DNA from: Hoylesella pleuritidis JCM 14110 | Lineage (GTDB): Bacteria > Bacteroidota > Bacteroidia > Bacteroidales > Bacteroidaceae | Reading direction: 5' to 3' | Assembly: GCF_000613725.1 (NCBI RefSeq) | Contig: NZ_BAJN01000012.1 | Span: 1-64,000, forward strand | DNA length: 64,000 nucleotides | In this document: piece by piece, positions 18,332-27,385 of the stretch | Layout: the number at the start of each line of letters is the position of its first letter | How positions within the stretch are numbered: position 1 is the first letter of the stretch | Position numbers and translations under genes: made by a program | Notes under the pieces: model-generated | What the model was told of the DNA's origin: nothing | Databases searched by the model: none | The model's input: only the letters and a program-made list of their open reading frames with translations

Positions 18332-20020
18332 ATGAAAATCAAAGAACTCTTACGGATCCCTGAGTCGAAGTATTCTGCAAGTACGATATTGCGCTGGCTG
18401 TGGCTTGCTTGGCGTGGAAACCGCGTGCAGGCCGTGCTGAATGCATCGATAGGTCTGCTTTCCGTAGGTATCAGTCTGGCTCAGGTGTGGGCCGTTCAGC
18501 AGGCTATCGACATTGCTTCGGGTGCTGCCGACGGTTCGATTTATTGGGCCGTGGCTGTGATGGGCAGCTTAATCCTGTGCGATTTCGGCTTGAATATCTC
18601 AGGAGTATGGGTAAGAAATATCCTTGGAGTGAAAGCTCAGAATCGTATGCAACAGCAGATGCTTGACCGAATTTTGCGTTCTGAGTGGCACGGAAAAGAG
18701 AGTATGCACTCCGGAGACGTGCTCAATCGACTCGAATTCGATGTCAGCAACGTCGTAAGTTTCCTCACAGAGACCATTCCTAACACGCTTTCAGTGGTAG
18801 CATTGTTCTTCGGAGCCTTCTTCTATTTGTGTTCGATGGACAGCACTTTGGCCTTTATCACGGTGGGCATTATCCCTGTTTTCATTGTGTTCAGCAAGAT
18901 TTATATCGGGCAGATGCGCCGACTTACCCGACAGGTACGCGATTCTGACAGTCGGGTACAAAGTGTCCTGCAAGAAACTATCCAACACCGAATGCTCATT
19001 AAGACCTTAGAGAGCGATACCGTGATGGTGAATCGTTTGGAGAATATGCAAAGCCAGCTGCGGCACAACGTTGTACGGCGCACGGCATTCAATGTTTTTT
19101 CGAGTCTGATTCTCAATTTTGGGTTTGCTCTCGGATACCTCGTTGCTTTCCTTTGGGCTGCAGTCAGGATGTCGCAACACACGTTGACATTCGGCGGGAT
19201 GACTGCTTTCTTACAGTTGGTCAATCGTATCCAGAGTCCCGCTCGCAGTTTAACAAAACTCGTTCCGGCCTTTGTGAGTGTGTTTACAGCTGCCGAACGG
19301 CTGATGGAACTTGAAGAGAACCCTTTGGAAGAGCAGGGAACACCCATTGAAATACCTGCTCCCTGCGGCATCCGACTGCAAAGCGTTACCTATTCTTATG
19401 CTACTGCCGACGGTGAAGTATTGAAAAATCTCAACTTCGATTTTCGTCCCGGCTCGTGTACAGCTATTCAAGGCGAGACCGGCTCGGGTAAAACGACACT
19501 CGTTCGCCTGTTGCTCGCACTCCTGCAACCGCAAAGCGGCAGCGTTCAGATATACGACAGCAAGGGGCGTGCACGCGATTTGTCGCCTCGAATGCGGTGT
19601 AACTTCGTTTATGTACCGCAAGGAAACACTCTGATGAGCGGTACCATACGTGATAATTTGCGCTTAGGCCGGCTCAATGCTGATGACGATGAGATGCGCG
19701 AAGCTCTGAAACAGAGTTGTGCCGACTTTGTTTTCGACCTCCCCGAGGGGCTTGATACGGTTTGTTCAGAGGCGGGTGGCGGACTGAGTGAGGGTCAGGC
19801 GCAGCGCATCAGTATTGCACGTGCCCTGCTGCGCAACCGATCTATTATGCTATTCGATGAAGCCACGAGCGCGTTAGATCCCGAAACAGAGCGTCAACTG
19901 CTGCAAAACTTACTCGCTGTTCACGACAAAACCATCATCTTTATCACCCATCGCCCCGCCGTTTTGGAGTATTGCGACCAAACATTGCAGATTGTTAAGG
20001 GGGAGAAAGTAAAGAAGTGA
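18332..20020 (+). CDS. ABC-type exporter, fused membrane and ATPase domains
   Basis: 562 residues. About 1-310 form the six-helix exporter membrane domain and 340-560 the ATPase. Walker A GETGSGKTT is near residue 379, signature GGLSEGQAQRISIARALL near 483, Walker B SIMLFDEATSALD near 503, and the switch histidine is in ITHRPA. Such half-transporters work as dimers and usually flip lipids, drugs or peptides; the substrate cannot be told from sequence. It sits 19 nt after nadK and is closed by a hairpin terminator at 20044. Confidence 0.92.
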   Translation: MKIKELLRIPESKYSASTILRWLWLAWRGNRVQAVLNASIGLLSVGISLAQVWAVQQAIDIASGAADGSIYWAVAVMGSLILCDFGLNISGVWVRNILGVKAQNRMQQQMLDRILRSEWHGKESMHSGDVLNRLEFDVSNVVSFLTETIPNTLSVVALFFGAFFYLCSMDSTLAFITVGIIPVFIVFSKIYIGQMRRLTRQVRDSDSRVQSVLQETIQHRMLIKTLESDTVMVNRLENMQSQLRHNVVRRTAFNVFSSLILNFGFALGYLVAFLWAAVRMSQHTLTFGGMTAFLQLVNRIQSPARSLTKLVPAFVSVFTAAERLMELEENPLEEQGTPIEIPAPCGIRLQSVTYSYATADGEVLKNLNFDFRPGSCTAIQGETGSGKTTLVRLLLALLQPQSGSVQIYDSKGRARDLSPRMRCNFVYVPQGNTLMSGTIRDNLRLGRLNADDDEMREALKQSCADFVFDLPEGLDTVCSEAGGGLSEGQAQRISIARALLRNRSIMLFDEATSALDPETERQLLQNLLAVHDKTIIFITHRPAVLEYCDQTLQIVKGEKVKK

Positions 20021-20043
20021 GAGGAAAAGAAAGAATGAAATGG

Positions 20044-20092
20044 AAAGAGATTTGTATATGTCTGAAAACCAGGTATATACAAATCTCTTTTC
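20044..20092 (+). terminator. hairpin terminator after the ABC exporter
   Basis: Perfect 16-bp inverted repeat, AAAGAGATTTGTATAT (20044-20059) and its complement (20075-20090), with the right arm ending in a T-rich stretch. The position is 24 nt after the stop codon. Confidence 0.75.
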
Positions 20093-20114
20093 AATAAATG
20101 TCTACTTGTTTGAT

Positions 20115-20195
20115 GATTAACGGTTAAATGCATGCCATTTAACCGTTTTTCGTACAGCGATTAACCATTCATTGCAATGTAACTGACAGTTAGTT
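20115..20195. repeat. palindromic TAACGGTTAAA repeat, site A
   Basis: Contains AACGGTTAAATG (20119-20130) facing CATTTAACCGTT (20136-20147), then GCGATTAACC and GTAACTGACAGTTAGTTGCAA. It belongs to a family found at five intergenic places in this window (sites A-E). It lies between the convergent ABC and OmpA-lipoprotein genes. Confidence 0.7.
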
Positions 20196-20244
20196 GCAAA
20201 AGCCTCGTATATAATTGAATTTCGAATATATACGAGGCTCTTGC
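20196..20244 (-). terminator. hairpin terminator of the OmpA-like lipoprotein gene
   Basis: Stem GCCTCGTATATA (20202-20213) / TATATACGAGGC (20227-20238), extended by GCAA/TTGC with one mismatch. On the reverse strand the stem is followed by TTTT. It lies 43 nt beyond the stop of the gene at 20287. Confidence 0.6.
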
Positions 20245-20286
20245 TTATCCGTCTCCTCTCAGAGAGAAATCGAGGGAGAGACTTCC

Positions 20287-21135
20287 TTAGTTTCGGCCAT
20301 TCTCACTCTCCGGCGCCTTATCGATCAAGTCCATAAACTGGTCGAGTTTAGGCGTGATGATAATCTGGGTACGGCGGTTACGTTGCTTACCGAGTTCGGT
20401 ATTGTTGGTTGTCAGTGGGTTGTATTCGCCTCTACCGCCAGCCGTCATACGCTTAGGATCGACGCCATAACGGTTTTGCAAATACTGCACTACGCTCGAA
20501 GCACGCAGACAAGAGAGGTCCCAATTGTTGCGAATGTTGGTTCTTGAAATGGGTACGTTATCCGTATTGCCCTCGATGAGTACGTCATAATCTTTGTAAT
20601 CTGTGATGATTTTGGCAATCTTACTCAACGTTTCAGCGGCCCGATCGTTGATTTCGTAACTGCCGCTCTTATAAAGCATATTGTCGGCCAACGATATATA
20701 GACCACGCCTTTGAGCACTTGCACGTCTACTTCTTTCATTTCTTCCTTGCTCAACGATCGTGTCAGATTGTTCGTAAGCACCATATTGAGCGAGTCACTC
20801 TTGGTCTTTACCTCTACCAAATGGCGAATATATTGGTTGCTTTCATTGATCTGATCTACCAATTTAGAGATATTGATGTTGTTGGAATTGGTATTCGAAA
20901 GACTCTGATCAAGCGACCGCTGCAGTGCTGCATAGTCTTTCTTCTGTTGAGCGAGCTGCTCCTCCAAGCTCGTTACGCGTGCCTGGCTGGCTGCAAGCTG
21001 CTCTTTGGCATTGCGATAGTTGTCGGTCAGTTCGCGGTTTTCTGTCTGACAATTCTCTAATGCTTTTTTACTGGCACAGCTACTTACCATCAGTGCACCT
21101 GCCAATAGCGTAAATGTCAAGAGATTTTTCTTCAT
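20287..21135 (-). CDS. OmpA-like peptidoglycan-associated lipoprotein with coiled coil
   Basis: 282 residues. Lipoprotein signal with lipobox VSSC (Cys at residue 20), a coiled-coil segment (about 30-110, heptads with Gln/Leu/Lys), and an OmpA C-terminal peptidoglycan-binding domain (about 160-265). The domain has VLIEGNTDNVPI, NWDLSCLRASSVVQYL and MTAGGRGEYNP. It resembles the YiaD/MotB-like OmpA lipoproteins of Bacteroidetes and should anchor the outer membrane to the wall. The start at 21135 (MKKNLLTF) gives the lipoprotein signal; an in-frame ATG at 21222 adds 29 unsuitable residues and lies upstream of a TATCTTTG box at 21176-21169. It ends facing the ABC exporter gene. Confidence 0.9.
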   Translation of the reverse strand: MKKNLLTFTLLAGALMVSSCASKKALENCQTENRELTDNYRNAKEQLAASQARVTSLEEQLAQQKKDYAALQRSLDQSLSNTNSNNINISKLVDQINESNQYIRHLVEVKTKSDSLNMVLTNNLTRSLSKEEMKEVDVQVLKGVVYISLADNMLYKSGSYEINDRAAETLSKIAKIITDYKDYDVLIEGNTDNVPISRTNIRNNWDLSCLRASSVVQYLQNRYGVDPKRMTAGGRGEYNPLTTNNTELGKQRNRRTQIIITPKLDQFMDLIDKAPESENGRN

Positions 21136-21479
21136 ATTTATTCTGTGTTTAATGTACATTTTTCGTTGCAAAGATATCCATTTGACGGCAAATGAAGACA
21201 TAAATATAATGAATTTATGCAATTTTAACCTCGTGATCTGTTGATTATCTTACGTTAACTGGTTTGTTTCCAGAATGTTACGGATATCTTGTAAAGTTGC
21301 AATAGTTGTCTTTCTGTTTAAACGGGTTTGTTATCTTGCTCGGCCGTTTGCCTGAAAATGCTTCGTAACGGAGCCGAAGTGTGGGGCTGATAAAGTGATT
21401 GAGATTATTTAACAGGCAAGATATAATATATCGGAGAAATGTCGGTTATTGTGTGATGTATAACAAAATAAATAAACGT

Positions 21480-21944
21480 ATGATGAAAAAAGCATTTATG
21501 GCACTGGCTGCTTGCGCGTTGATTGCATCGTGCCAGCAGAAGGGAAAAACAGAAGCCAACGCAGAAAACGCTGATTCTGTCGCAGTAGATTCAATGGTAA
21601 GCGACTCTGTTCGCTATGAAGGTGTAGTGCCCGCAGCCGACGGTCCCGGTATTCGTTATGAACTGGCGCTGGCCAATGACAGCACAGATGGGTTCTCGCT
21701 CGTGATGACTTATTTGGAAGCGGAGAACGGAAAAGATAAGGTCTTCTACTATACAGGTAAAAAAGAAGATGTGAAGAAGACCGTAGATGGTGCCGAAAAG
21801 ATGGCTTACAAGCTGAATCTCGGTAAGAAAGAAGACACCGAATATTTCCTCGTTCTCAACGACTCTACGTTGCGTATGGTCAATGAAGACTTGAAAGAGG
21901 GCGTTGCCGGTGGCACGAAGTATGATTTGAAACTCAAAAAGTAA
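21480..21944 (+). CDS. NlpE-N-like lipoprotein lacking the CxxC motif
   Basis: About 154 residues from the tandem ATGs at 21480/21483. Lipobox IASC (Cys near residue 17), then a short Asn/Asp/Ser-rich spacer. From about residue 40 there is a domain with the NlpE N-terminal pattern: YEGVVPAADGPGIRYELAL, YYTGKKEDV, YFLVLNDSTLRMVNEDL. In canonical NlpE the first block reads LPCADCxGI; here both cysteines are replaced (AADG). NlpE-type proteins sense envelope or copper stress in enterobacteria, but that role is not implied here. A longer in-frame start at 21399 is rejected because it hides the lipoprotein signal. Confidence 0.78.
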   Translation: MMKKAFMALAACALIASCQQKGKTEANAENADSVAVDSMVSDSVRYEGVVPAADGPGIRYELALANDSTDGFSLVMTYLEAENGKDKVFYYTGKKEDVKKTVDGAEKMAYKLNLGKKEDTEYFLVLNDSTLRMVNEDLKEGVAGGTKYDLKLKK

Positions 21945-22142
21945 TTTGTTTTTGTCTTAGACAAAAGTTCAGAAGGACAAGAGGTAAGTGGTGAAATCGA
22001 TATCGCTGCTTGGCTTTTGTCCTTTTATCTAAATATTGATCATATTCGATATCTGAATCTTTCATCGTTTGCGTAATACATATTGATAAAACATTTGTAT
22101 GTTGGTGGTTGTCAGTTATATATAATTCCCTTTTCGTTTTAT

Positions 22143-22233
22143 TGTTAAACACCTTGTAAGTAACGGTCAATCGCCTTGCAAAAGATGGTTAAACGCAGTG
22201 CGTTTAACGGTTAGTTGTCGGGCGTTTAATAAT
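22143..22233. repeat. palindromic TAACGGTTAAA repeat, site B
   Basis: Core GTTAAACGCA (22188-22197), central G, TGCGTTTAAC (22199-22208), then GGTTAGTTG. Flanking pieces include TTGTTAAACACCTTG, TAACGGTCAATCGCCTTGCAA and GGCGTTTAATAA. The core is identical to site D except for the central base. Confidence 0.7.
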
Positions 22234-22492
22234 TGTTTGATTTACAGAGATATACAGGGATAAGTGATATCTATGGCTTTTGAACTCGGAATCAGGAATG
22301 AGGCTCTTCCAAAACGGTTATGATCAACAAAACTGTTTTATCATTTGCAGGGTGCGATGAGGATGAAACAGACAGTCATACACGAACAATTTTCTGTAAT
22401 TTCAATACGATTAGCGTTGTATTCTTTTATAGAAACGCTTTAATTCCATACTATTTTAGTCAGCCATAAAGCCAAACTTTTATCGGAAACAC

Positions 22493-22523
22493 TTGTGCAG
22501 TCGAGATTTATTGATTATCTTTG
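22493..22523 (+). promoter_or_regulatory. promoter of the GT8 gene
   Basis: TTG at 22493-22495, 20-nt spacer, TATCTTTG at 22516-22523. The predicted start of transcription lies about 25-30 nt before the ATG at 22558. Confidence 0.7.
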
Positions 22524-22557
22524 CCCATATCTTCTCTATGAAAGAGAGATTTAGATT

Positions 22558-23484
22558 ATGACAATAGGAACGGTGAACATAGCATATACGATCGATTGCA
22601 ATGCAGTTTTGCCTTGCTATGTGTCTGTCAAATCGATGCTGGCACATACAAAAACGAAGGTGGATGTCTATATTGTCAGCGACAGTCCGTTACCGAATAA
22701 AGATCGTGCAACATTGGAAACGTTGCGCTCTGAGAATGCAAATATCGAGTTTATTACCATTGACGGGACTCTGTTCAACAATTTCCCGATTGGCGGGGAA
22801 ACGGCCAATGCGGAAATACCTCTTGCTACTTATTACCGTCTTTATTTCCCCGTCTGTTTCTCTTTTGATAAAATCATCTATGTCGATGCTGATACAATGT
22901 TCACTGATGACATTGCACTGCTGTGGCAAATAGATTTAAACGACAGTCTTGTTGCAGGAGTTCCCGATAAGAAAGAGATGCAAGAGAGGAGAAAAAACGA
23001 ACTGGGTTTGAATCGCGATGAGCAATATATAAACGCCGGTGTACAGGTAATGAACTTGTGGGAAATGCGTAAGGCGGGTCTTTTCCAACAATGTCGGCAG
23101 GTTGTAAACAATCAACGAGAGAGAATTATTTATCACGATCAGGATCTGTTAAACCTACTTTGTCGTGGTAGAATCAAGATATTACCTTATCGGTGGAATC
23201 TGTTGGCGGACTATTTGTTAAAGGAACCAAAAGAGGGTGATGATAAAACACGTCTGCTCAAAGATGCACAGGCACATCCGGCAATCATTCATTTCGCCGG
23301 TGCAATCAAGCCTTGGCAAGACCGGTGTTGGCATCCTTATCAGAGAAAATGGCGAAAGTATCTGTCCGATTCTCCTTATTTCGTTTCTGATCGTACGCTG
23401 AAAGAGCGTCTCGCTCTTATCATACGCGGGTATTTCTACTATTTTTGCTTAGGTCCCAGTCCTTATTCCAGGCCTCGCGAATAA
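22558..23484 (+). CDS. glycosyltransferase family 8 (LPS-type hexosyltransferase)
   Basis: 308 residues with the complete GT8 pattern. It has an N-terminal nucleotide-sugar fold (NIAYTIDCNAVLPCYVSVKS), the metal-binding DxD in IIYVDADTMFTDDIALLW (near residue 107), and INAGVQVMNLWEMRK. HDQDLLN and the C-terminal IIHFAGAIKPWQ with the second metal ligand follow. GT8 enzymes of this kind add glucose or galactose from UDP-sugars to LPS or other glycans; donor and acceptor are unknown here. It stands alone behind its own promoter, next to cell-wall genes. Confidence 0.9.
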   Translation: MTIGTVNIAYTIDCNAVLPCYVSVKSMLAHTKTKVDVYIVSDSPLPNKDRATLETLRSENANIEFITIDGTLFNNFPIGGETANAEIPLATYYRLYFPVCFSFDKIIYVDADTMFTDDIALLWQIDLNDSLVAGVPDKKEMQERRKNELGLNRDEQYINAGVQVMNLWEMRKAGLFQQCRQVVNNQRERIIYHDQDLLNLLCRGRIKILPYRWNLLADYLLKEPKEGDDKTRLLKDAQAHPAIIHFAGAIKPWQDRCWHPYQRKWRKYLSDSPYFVSDRTLKERLALIIRGYFYYFCLGPSPYSRPRE

Positions 23485-23548
23485 CAAAAGAGGCTTTGGA
23501 AACGAATCTGTGATGATGTTAAAAGCCACATAAATTCTGTTAACCTGC

Positions 23549-23578
23549 TTGATTCTTGTCAATTTTTTGTTATCTTTG
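23549..23578 (+). promoter_or_regulatory. promoter of the M23 peptidase gene
   Basis: TTG at 23549-23551, 19-nt spacer, TATCTTTG at 23571-23578. The leader to the ATG at 23677 is about 90 nt. Confidence 0.7.
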
Positions 23579-23676
23579 CCACGTCTTTTGACAATTCATC
23601 GAATATTTGTTTGATTCAATGGATTGTTTCGGGAGGTGCCTATTCACCTTTTCCCCGATACAAATTAAACCTATAA

Positions 23677-24633
23677 ATGTCAGAAATGAGGATAAGAAAG
23701 ACGATTAAAACCATTGCGGTTACTGCAATATTGGCTCTTACGGCACAGTCGGCGGTCGGCCAGGATCTATTGGCTCGACAGGCGCCTGTGGACAGAAAGA
23801 TGAGAAGAGTAGACACACTCGCCCTGCAAAGCATTATTAATCGAGAAACAGCACAATCTCCGGCAGCAGATCTCTACAATGATTGGGATAATCGATATGC
23901 CCATCGTGCCACGGAACTTCCTGATTCTTTCCGCATCAATCTGCGGCATTTTCATATGCCGACACCCAGTCGTGTCATAACGTCTAACTTCGGAGCACGT
24001 TGGGGGCGAATGCACAAAGGAATCGATATCAAGGTATATGTCGGCGACACTATTCGTTCGGCATTTGCAGGAAAAGTTCGCATCGTACGTTATGAAGCCG
24101 GCGGTTATGGCAAATATATCGTCATTCGTCATCCCAACGGACTTGAAACTATTTACGGACATCTCTCTAAACAATTGGTAGAAGAAAATCAAGAGGTGCG
24201 CGCGGGAGAAGTAATCGGACTCGGAGGAAACACTGGACGTAGCACAGGATCGCATCTCCACTTCGAGACAAGACTGTGTGGTGTAGCCTTAAATCCTGCT
24301 TTGCTCTTTGATTTTAGGGCTCAAGACATAACAGCCGATACGTATATGTTCCGCCGGAGTTCGTATGAACGGGAGTCGGCAGAGGCGACTCGTCTTCGTG
24401 GTAAGATTGGAAATGGTGGTTACTCACGTGATGAAGTGACCGGAGAGATAGCTCAGAACAATCATAATTCTGCCTCTTTCAATGGTGAAAAATTGTTCCA
24501 TAAAGTCGAAGCAGGCGAAACTTTGGCAAGTATTGCACGTAAACGTGGTGTAACTATCGATCAACTGTGCAAGCTCAATCATCTAAACCGTAATACACGA
24601 GTATCTGCCGGTCGGATGTTAAGGTACTCATAA
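23677..24633 (+). CDS. secreted M23 metallopeptidase with C-terminal LysM domain
   Basis: 318 residues. Signal peptide (about 1-28, ending SAVGQ), then a spacer and an M23/LytM peptidase domain (about 95-215). Zinc ligands are in GRMHKGID (His near residue 113) and SHLHFE (near 191), with the typical GNTGRSTGSHLHFE block. A LysM peptidoglycan-binding domain closes the protein (about 270-316, VEAGETLASIARKRGVTIDQ). It probably cleaves peptide cross-links of peptidoglycan in the periplasm. The start is either 23677 or ATG 23686. It converges with the Cys/Lys-rich gene across a shared terminator. Confidence 0.92.
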   Translation: MSEMRIRKTIKTIAVTAILALTAQSAVGQDLLARQAPVDRKMRRVDTLALQSIINRETAQSPAADLYNDWDNRYAHRATELPDSFRINLRHFHMPTPSRVITSNFGARWGRMHKGIDIKVYVGDTIRSAFAGKVRIVRYEAGGYGKYIVIRHPNGLETIYGHLSKQLVEENQEVRAGEVIGLGGNTGRSTGSHLHFETRLCGVALNPALLFDFRAQDITADTYMFRRSSYERESAEATRLRGKIGNGGYSRDEVTGEIAQNNHNSASFNGEKLFHKVEAGETLASIARKRGVTIDQLCKLNHLNRNTRVSAGRMLRYS

Positions 24634-24667
24634 ATAAGCAGAACAGACATTTACAATCAATAATAAA

Positions 24668-24699
24668 GCGCCCGCAAAGATGTGAATCTCTGCGGGCGC
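24668..24699. terminator. bidirectional terminator
   Basis: GCGCCCGCA (24668-24676) pairs with TGCGGGCGC (24691-24699), with an inner AGA/TCT. It lies between the convergent M23 peptidase and Cys/Lys-rich genes, with A/T-rich flanks on both sides. Confidence 0.7.
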
Positions 24700-24726
24700 A
24701 TTCGTTATTCGTGTGGAATGGTTGGC

Positions 24727-25059
24727 TTACTTCTTGTCGGCTTTCTTATCACATTTGGTGCATTCTTTCTTATCGCACTTAACTGCGACTTTACAACAAC
24801 CCTTTCCGGATTTCTTGTCACACTTTTTGCAGGCTGCATTTTTCTTGCATTCCTTACCTTTGCAACTATCCTTGCAAGTCTTATCGCACTTTTCTGCCTT
24901 TGTGGTTGCACCGGTCTTGCCGTCTACATTCTTGTGTTTCTTACACTTTTCACACTTCTCTGTCTTGTCACATTTCTTCTTTTCAGTCTTCACGTCTTGT
25001 GCATTCGCAAAGCTTATCGCAGCCAACATCAAGACTGCACTCATTAATACTTTCTTCAT
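24727..25059 (-). CDS. small secreted Cys/Lys-rich protein
   Basis: 110 residues. A cleavable signal peptide (MKKVLMSAVLMLAAISFANA) is followed by about 90 residues with 14 cysteines and a great excess of lysine. The cysteines sit in units such as KCDK, CEKCKK, CKDSCKGKEC and CKKCDKK. No known domain is recognised. The composition would suit metal binding or a disulfide-rich cationic peptide in the periplasm or outside; both are guesses. A reverse-strand TATCTTTG (25099-25092) lies 33 nt upstream of the start and supports it as a real gene, as do the signal peptide and terminator. Confidence 0.82.
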   Translation of the reverse strand: MKKVLMSAVLMLAAISFANAQDVKTEKKKCDKTEKCEKCKKHKNVDGKTGATTKAEKCDKTCKDSCKGKECKKNAACKKCDKKSGKGCCKVAVKCDKKECTKCDKKADKK

Positions 25060-25091
25060 TTTACCTTATACTTTAAATGATTCAACGGTTG

Positions 25092-25099
25092 CAAAGATA
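25092..25099 (-). promoter_or_regulatory. -7 element of the Cys/Lys-rich gene
   Basis: TATCTTTG read on the reverse strand, 33 nt before the start codon at 25059. The -33 element is weak. Confidence 0.5.
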
Positions 25100-25183
25100 A
25101 TGAATATTTTGAATGAATGGTAGCTTTTTGGATTATTTATTACTTAAAAAGTAACAAATTCGTAATAAATTAGGAGTTTCCCA

Positions 25184-25957
25184 TTACTTCAAAGCAGTGC
25201 GAATGACAAACCAAAGGTGCATTGTGAGGGTACAAAAAAGGCCATAATGACGAGTCATCAGGTGGAAACGCTCGATAAGTGATGCCCGATGATTCTTCAC
25301 ACTCATTCCTCCCTCCAAATAATTGACTACCACTGCGTGTACGTTACGCAGCGGAAGATGACACGCTTCGGCCTCTTTCATTATGCGAATACACCAATCT
25401 ATGTCGGCCGATAATCGATAATGTAAGTCATAGGGAGTGTTTTTCGCAAGGTCAGTACGGGCATAAAAGGCCTGATGACATACCAACATTCCTTGCCGAA
25501 ACGATTTCCACGTAAGCCGTTCGGGCACAGAATGCTGACGATGATACAAAAAACGGCCCTCCGAATCCACCACATCCGTGTCGCCGTAAAGTACGCCGGG
25601 CAAGATCTCTCCATCTCCGACGCTGCCTGCAATGAGGTCGAGTGTGTCGGCAGAAGGCAGCACATCGCCCGCATTCAGGTAGCAAACATAATCGCCCGAA
25701 GCCTTGTGCAGACCCTTATTCATCGCATCATAGAGTCCGTTGTCGGGTTCCGAAGCGATCAAAATATTATGACCTGTTTTTGCTTCATCTGATTTCACCT
25801 TATATATATGAGCCATTTCTACCGTGCGATCACGCGAAGCACCGTCGATAATCAGGTGTTCCACATAAGGATAAGTCTGAATCAACACGCTGTTTGCTGT
25901 TCGTTGGAATACAGCTTCGGCATTGAATGTTACTGTAATGATGGTAAATCGGATCAT
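25184..25957 (-). CDS. glycosyltransferase family 2
   Basis: 257 residues of GT-A fold: ITVTFNAEAVFQRTANSVL and HLIIDGASRDRT at the N-terminus, then NKGLHKASGDYVCYLNAGD (the DxD-equivalent region). WfgS/WcaE-like continuation follows (GVLYGDTDVVDSEGRFLYHR; CHQAFYAR; SADIDWCIRI). It transfers an unknown sugar in glycan synthesis. Its ATG overlaps the stop of the upstream GT4 gene (ATGA at 25954-25957), so the two are translationally coupled. Confidence 0.9.
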   Translation of the reverse strand: MIRFTIITVTFNAEAVFQRTANSVLIQTYPYVEHLIIDGASRDRTVEMAHIYKVKSDEAKTGHNILIASEPDNGLYDAMNKGLHKASGDYVCYLNAGDVLPSADTLDLIAGSVGDGEILPGVLYGDTDVVDSEGRFLYHRQHSVPERLTWKSFRQGMLVCHQAFYARTDLAKNTPYDLHYRLSADIDWCIRIMKEAEACHLPLRNVHAVVVNYLEGGMSVKNHRASLIERFHLMTRHYGLFCTLTMHLWFVIRTALK

Positions 25958-27228
25958 AAATGGAACTCTTTGATGGCCAAAGCCTGATTATACACCTCTA
26001 TATAACGCTGTGACACGTAGGTTTGAGAATACTTCGACTGCACTTTTTGTACTGCATTGCGTCGCAATTCATCGTGATCGGCTTCGTGCAAAACCCAAAA
26101 CAAGCCTGCCGCAAAGTCTGATGCGTCTTTAAATTCGGCCACATAGCCATTCATCTTATGGTCGATCATCTCGGGAATTCCGCCTACACGGAATCCGACA
26201 CACGGCACGCCGCACGCCATTGACTCCATAATGGTATTCGGAAGATTGTCTTCCAATGATGGAAGAACGAAAACATTGGCCGAATTATAAATATCCACGA
26301 GTCGCTTTTCATCTGAAATGTAGCCCAAAGAATACACTGGCAACGGCAGATTGTCGGTAATTGCCTCTGAGTGTCCGCCCAAAATGGCCACGCCTAAATG
26401 GTCTTTCAGCTCCGGGCGAGCCTCTATGAGTTTGCCGACAGCTTCGATCAAGAAATCGATACCTTTGCGTTTGTCCGTTACTCGTTGTGAGACAAATAAT
26501 ATCAGCTGCTTATCCGTGATAAGTCCGGCCCTTTGTCGCGCTTCCTTTTGACTTTTCGGACAAAACATTCGCGTATCAATCGGATTCGGAATCGTCACCA
26601 CCTCCTGGCCCCGAAGCAGTGCGCTCTGGCGCGCTTGTCGGCCAAGCCACTCGCTGCAAGTGACATAATAGATGTTGCGGTTGTGTAAAACGCGTTGCTT
26701 CCGGTGCCAAATCTTGTTGGATAGGTCGGTCTTCGAGCCGCCGCCGGGCAACAATGGGCACTCGTGACACGTGGTCTTGAACTTCGGACAACCGTGTGTG
26801 TAATGGCAGATAGCCGTAGCCGGCCACGCGTCGTGCATCGTCCAAACTACCGGTTTGCCTATATCTAAAATCTTGCGAATGCCGTTCAGTGAGAGCATTC
26901 CTTGGTTGATCCATGCTAAATGAATGACATCTGCCTCTTTAAATTCGGGTAATGACGTGATGTCCGAGCCCGAATTGGCGATGTCTATTTCGAAAAGATG
27001 ATCGCGAGAGAAGTGCAATTGCCGAAAGATACACCATCGTTCCCATAGAAAATGCCATCTGAACATCGGTGAACGAGGCAATGCCGCCACCGTGATATGA
27101 TCGGTTTGCTTGTCCCGAACCAGCATTTTGGCTTTCACGCCGTTATTGTTCAGTGCATCCATCAGCCGATTGGAAGCTACTGCTGCACCGCCCGTCTGCT
27201 CGCTGGTATTCACTATCAATACACGCAT
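25954..27228 (-). CDS. glycosyltransferase family 4 (GT-B fold)
   Basis: 424 residues. The N-terminal Rossmann half starts VLIVNTSEQTGGAAVASNRL and includes WTMHDAWPATAICHYTHGCP, a motif seen in GT4 enzymes of surface glycan loci. The C-terminal half has LILFVSQRVTDKRKGIDFLIEA and the donor-binding NVFVLPSLEDNLPNTIMESMACG (E-x7-E). The start at 27228 (MRVLIVNTS) follows a promoter at 27284-27254; an in-frame ATG at 27330 lies upstream of that promoter and is rejected. It is coupled by ATGA overlap to the GT2 gene. Confidence 0.92.
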   Translation of the reverse strand: MRVLIVNTSEQTGGAAVASNRLMDALNNNGVKAKMLVRDKQTDHITVAALPRSPMFRWHFLWERWCIFRQLHFSRDHLFEIDIANSGSDITSLPEFKEADVIHLAWINQGMLSLNGIRKILDIGKPVVWTMHDAWPATAICHYTHGCPKFKTTCHECPLLPGGGSKTDLSNKIWHRKQRVLHNRNIYYVTCSEWLGRQARQSALLRGQEVVTIPNPIDTRMFCPKSQKEARQRAGLITDKQLILFVSQRVTDKRKGIDFLIEAVGKLIEARPELKDHLGVAILGGHSEAITDNLPLPVYSLGYISDEKRLVDIYNSANVFVLPSLEDNLPNTIMESMACGVPCVGFRVGGIPEMIDHKMNGYVAEFKDASDFAAGLFWVLHEADHDELRRNAVQKVQSKYSQTYVSQRYIEVYNQALAIKEFHL

Positions 27229-27253
27229 TGCTATCTTGTTCTTAATCCGAATA

Positions 27254-27284
27254 CAAAGATAATACTTACCGATGTATTTGCAAA
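27254..27284 (-). promoter_or_regulatory. promoter of the GT4-GT2 pair
   Basis: On the reverse strand TTTG at 27284-27281, 19-nt spacer, TATCTTTG at 27261-27254. The start codon at 27228 is 25 nt downstream. Confidence 0.75.
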
Positions 27285-27385
27285 GAAAACCGATTGAAAT
27301 GCCTTTATTTTCCATTGTGTACGTACACAACTCATTGATTTATGTCAATAAAAGTGCATTTTACTGTAAAATGAAAGGCAAAAGT

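Larger units (their letters stand above)
21945..22557. other. intergenic region with repeat and promoter
   Basis: About 610 nt without a supported gene. It holds the site B palindromic repeat (22143-22233) and the GT8 gene promoter (22493-22523). The stretch 22240-22490 has no recognisable element. Confidence 0.6.
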
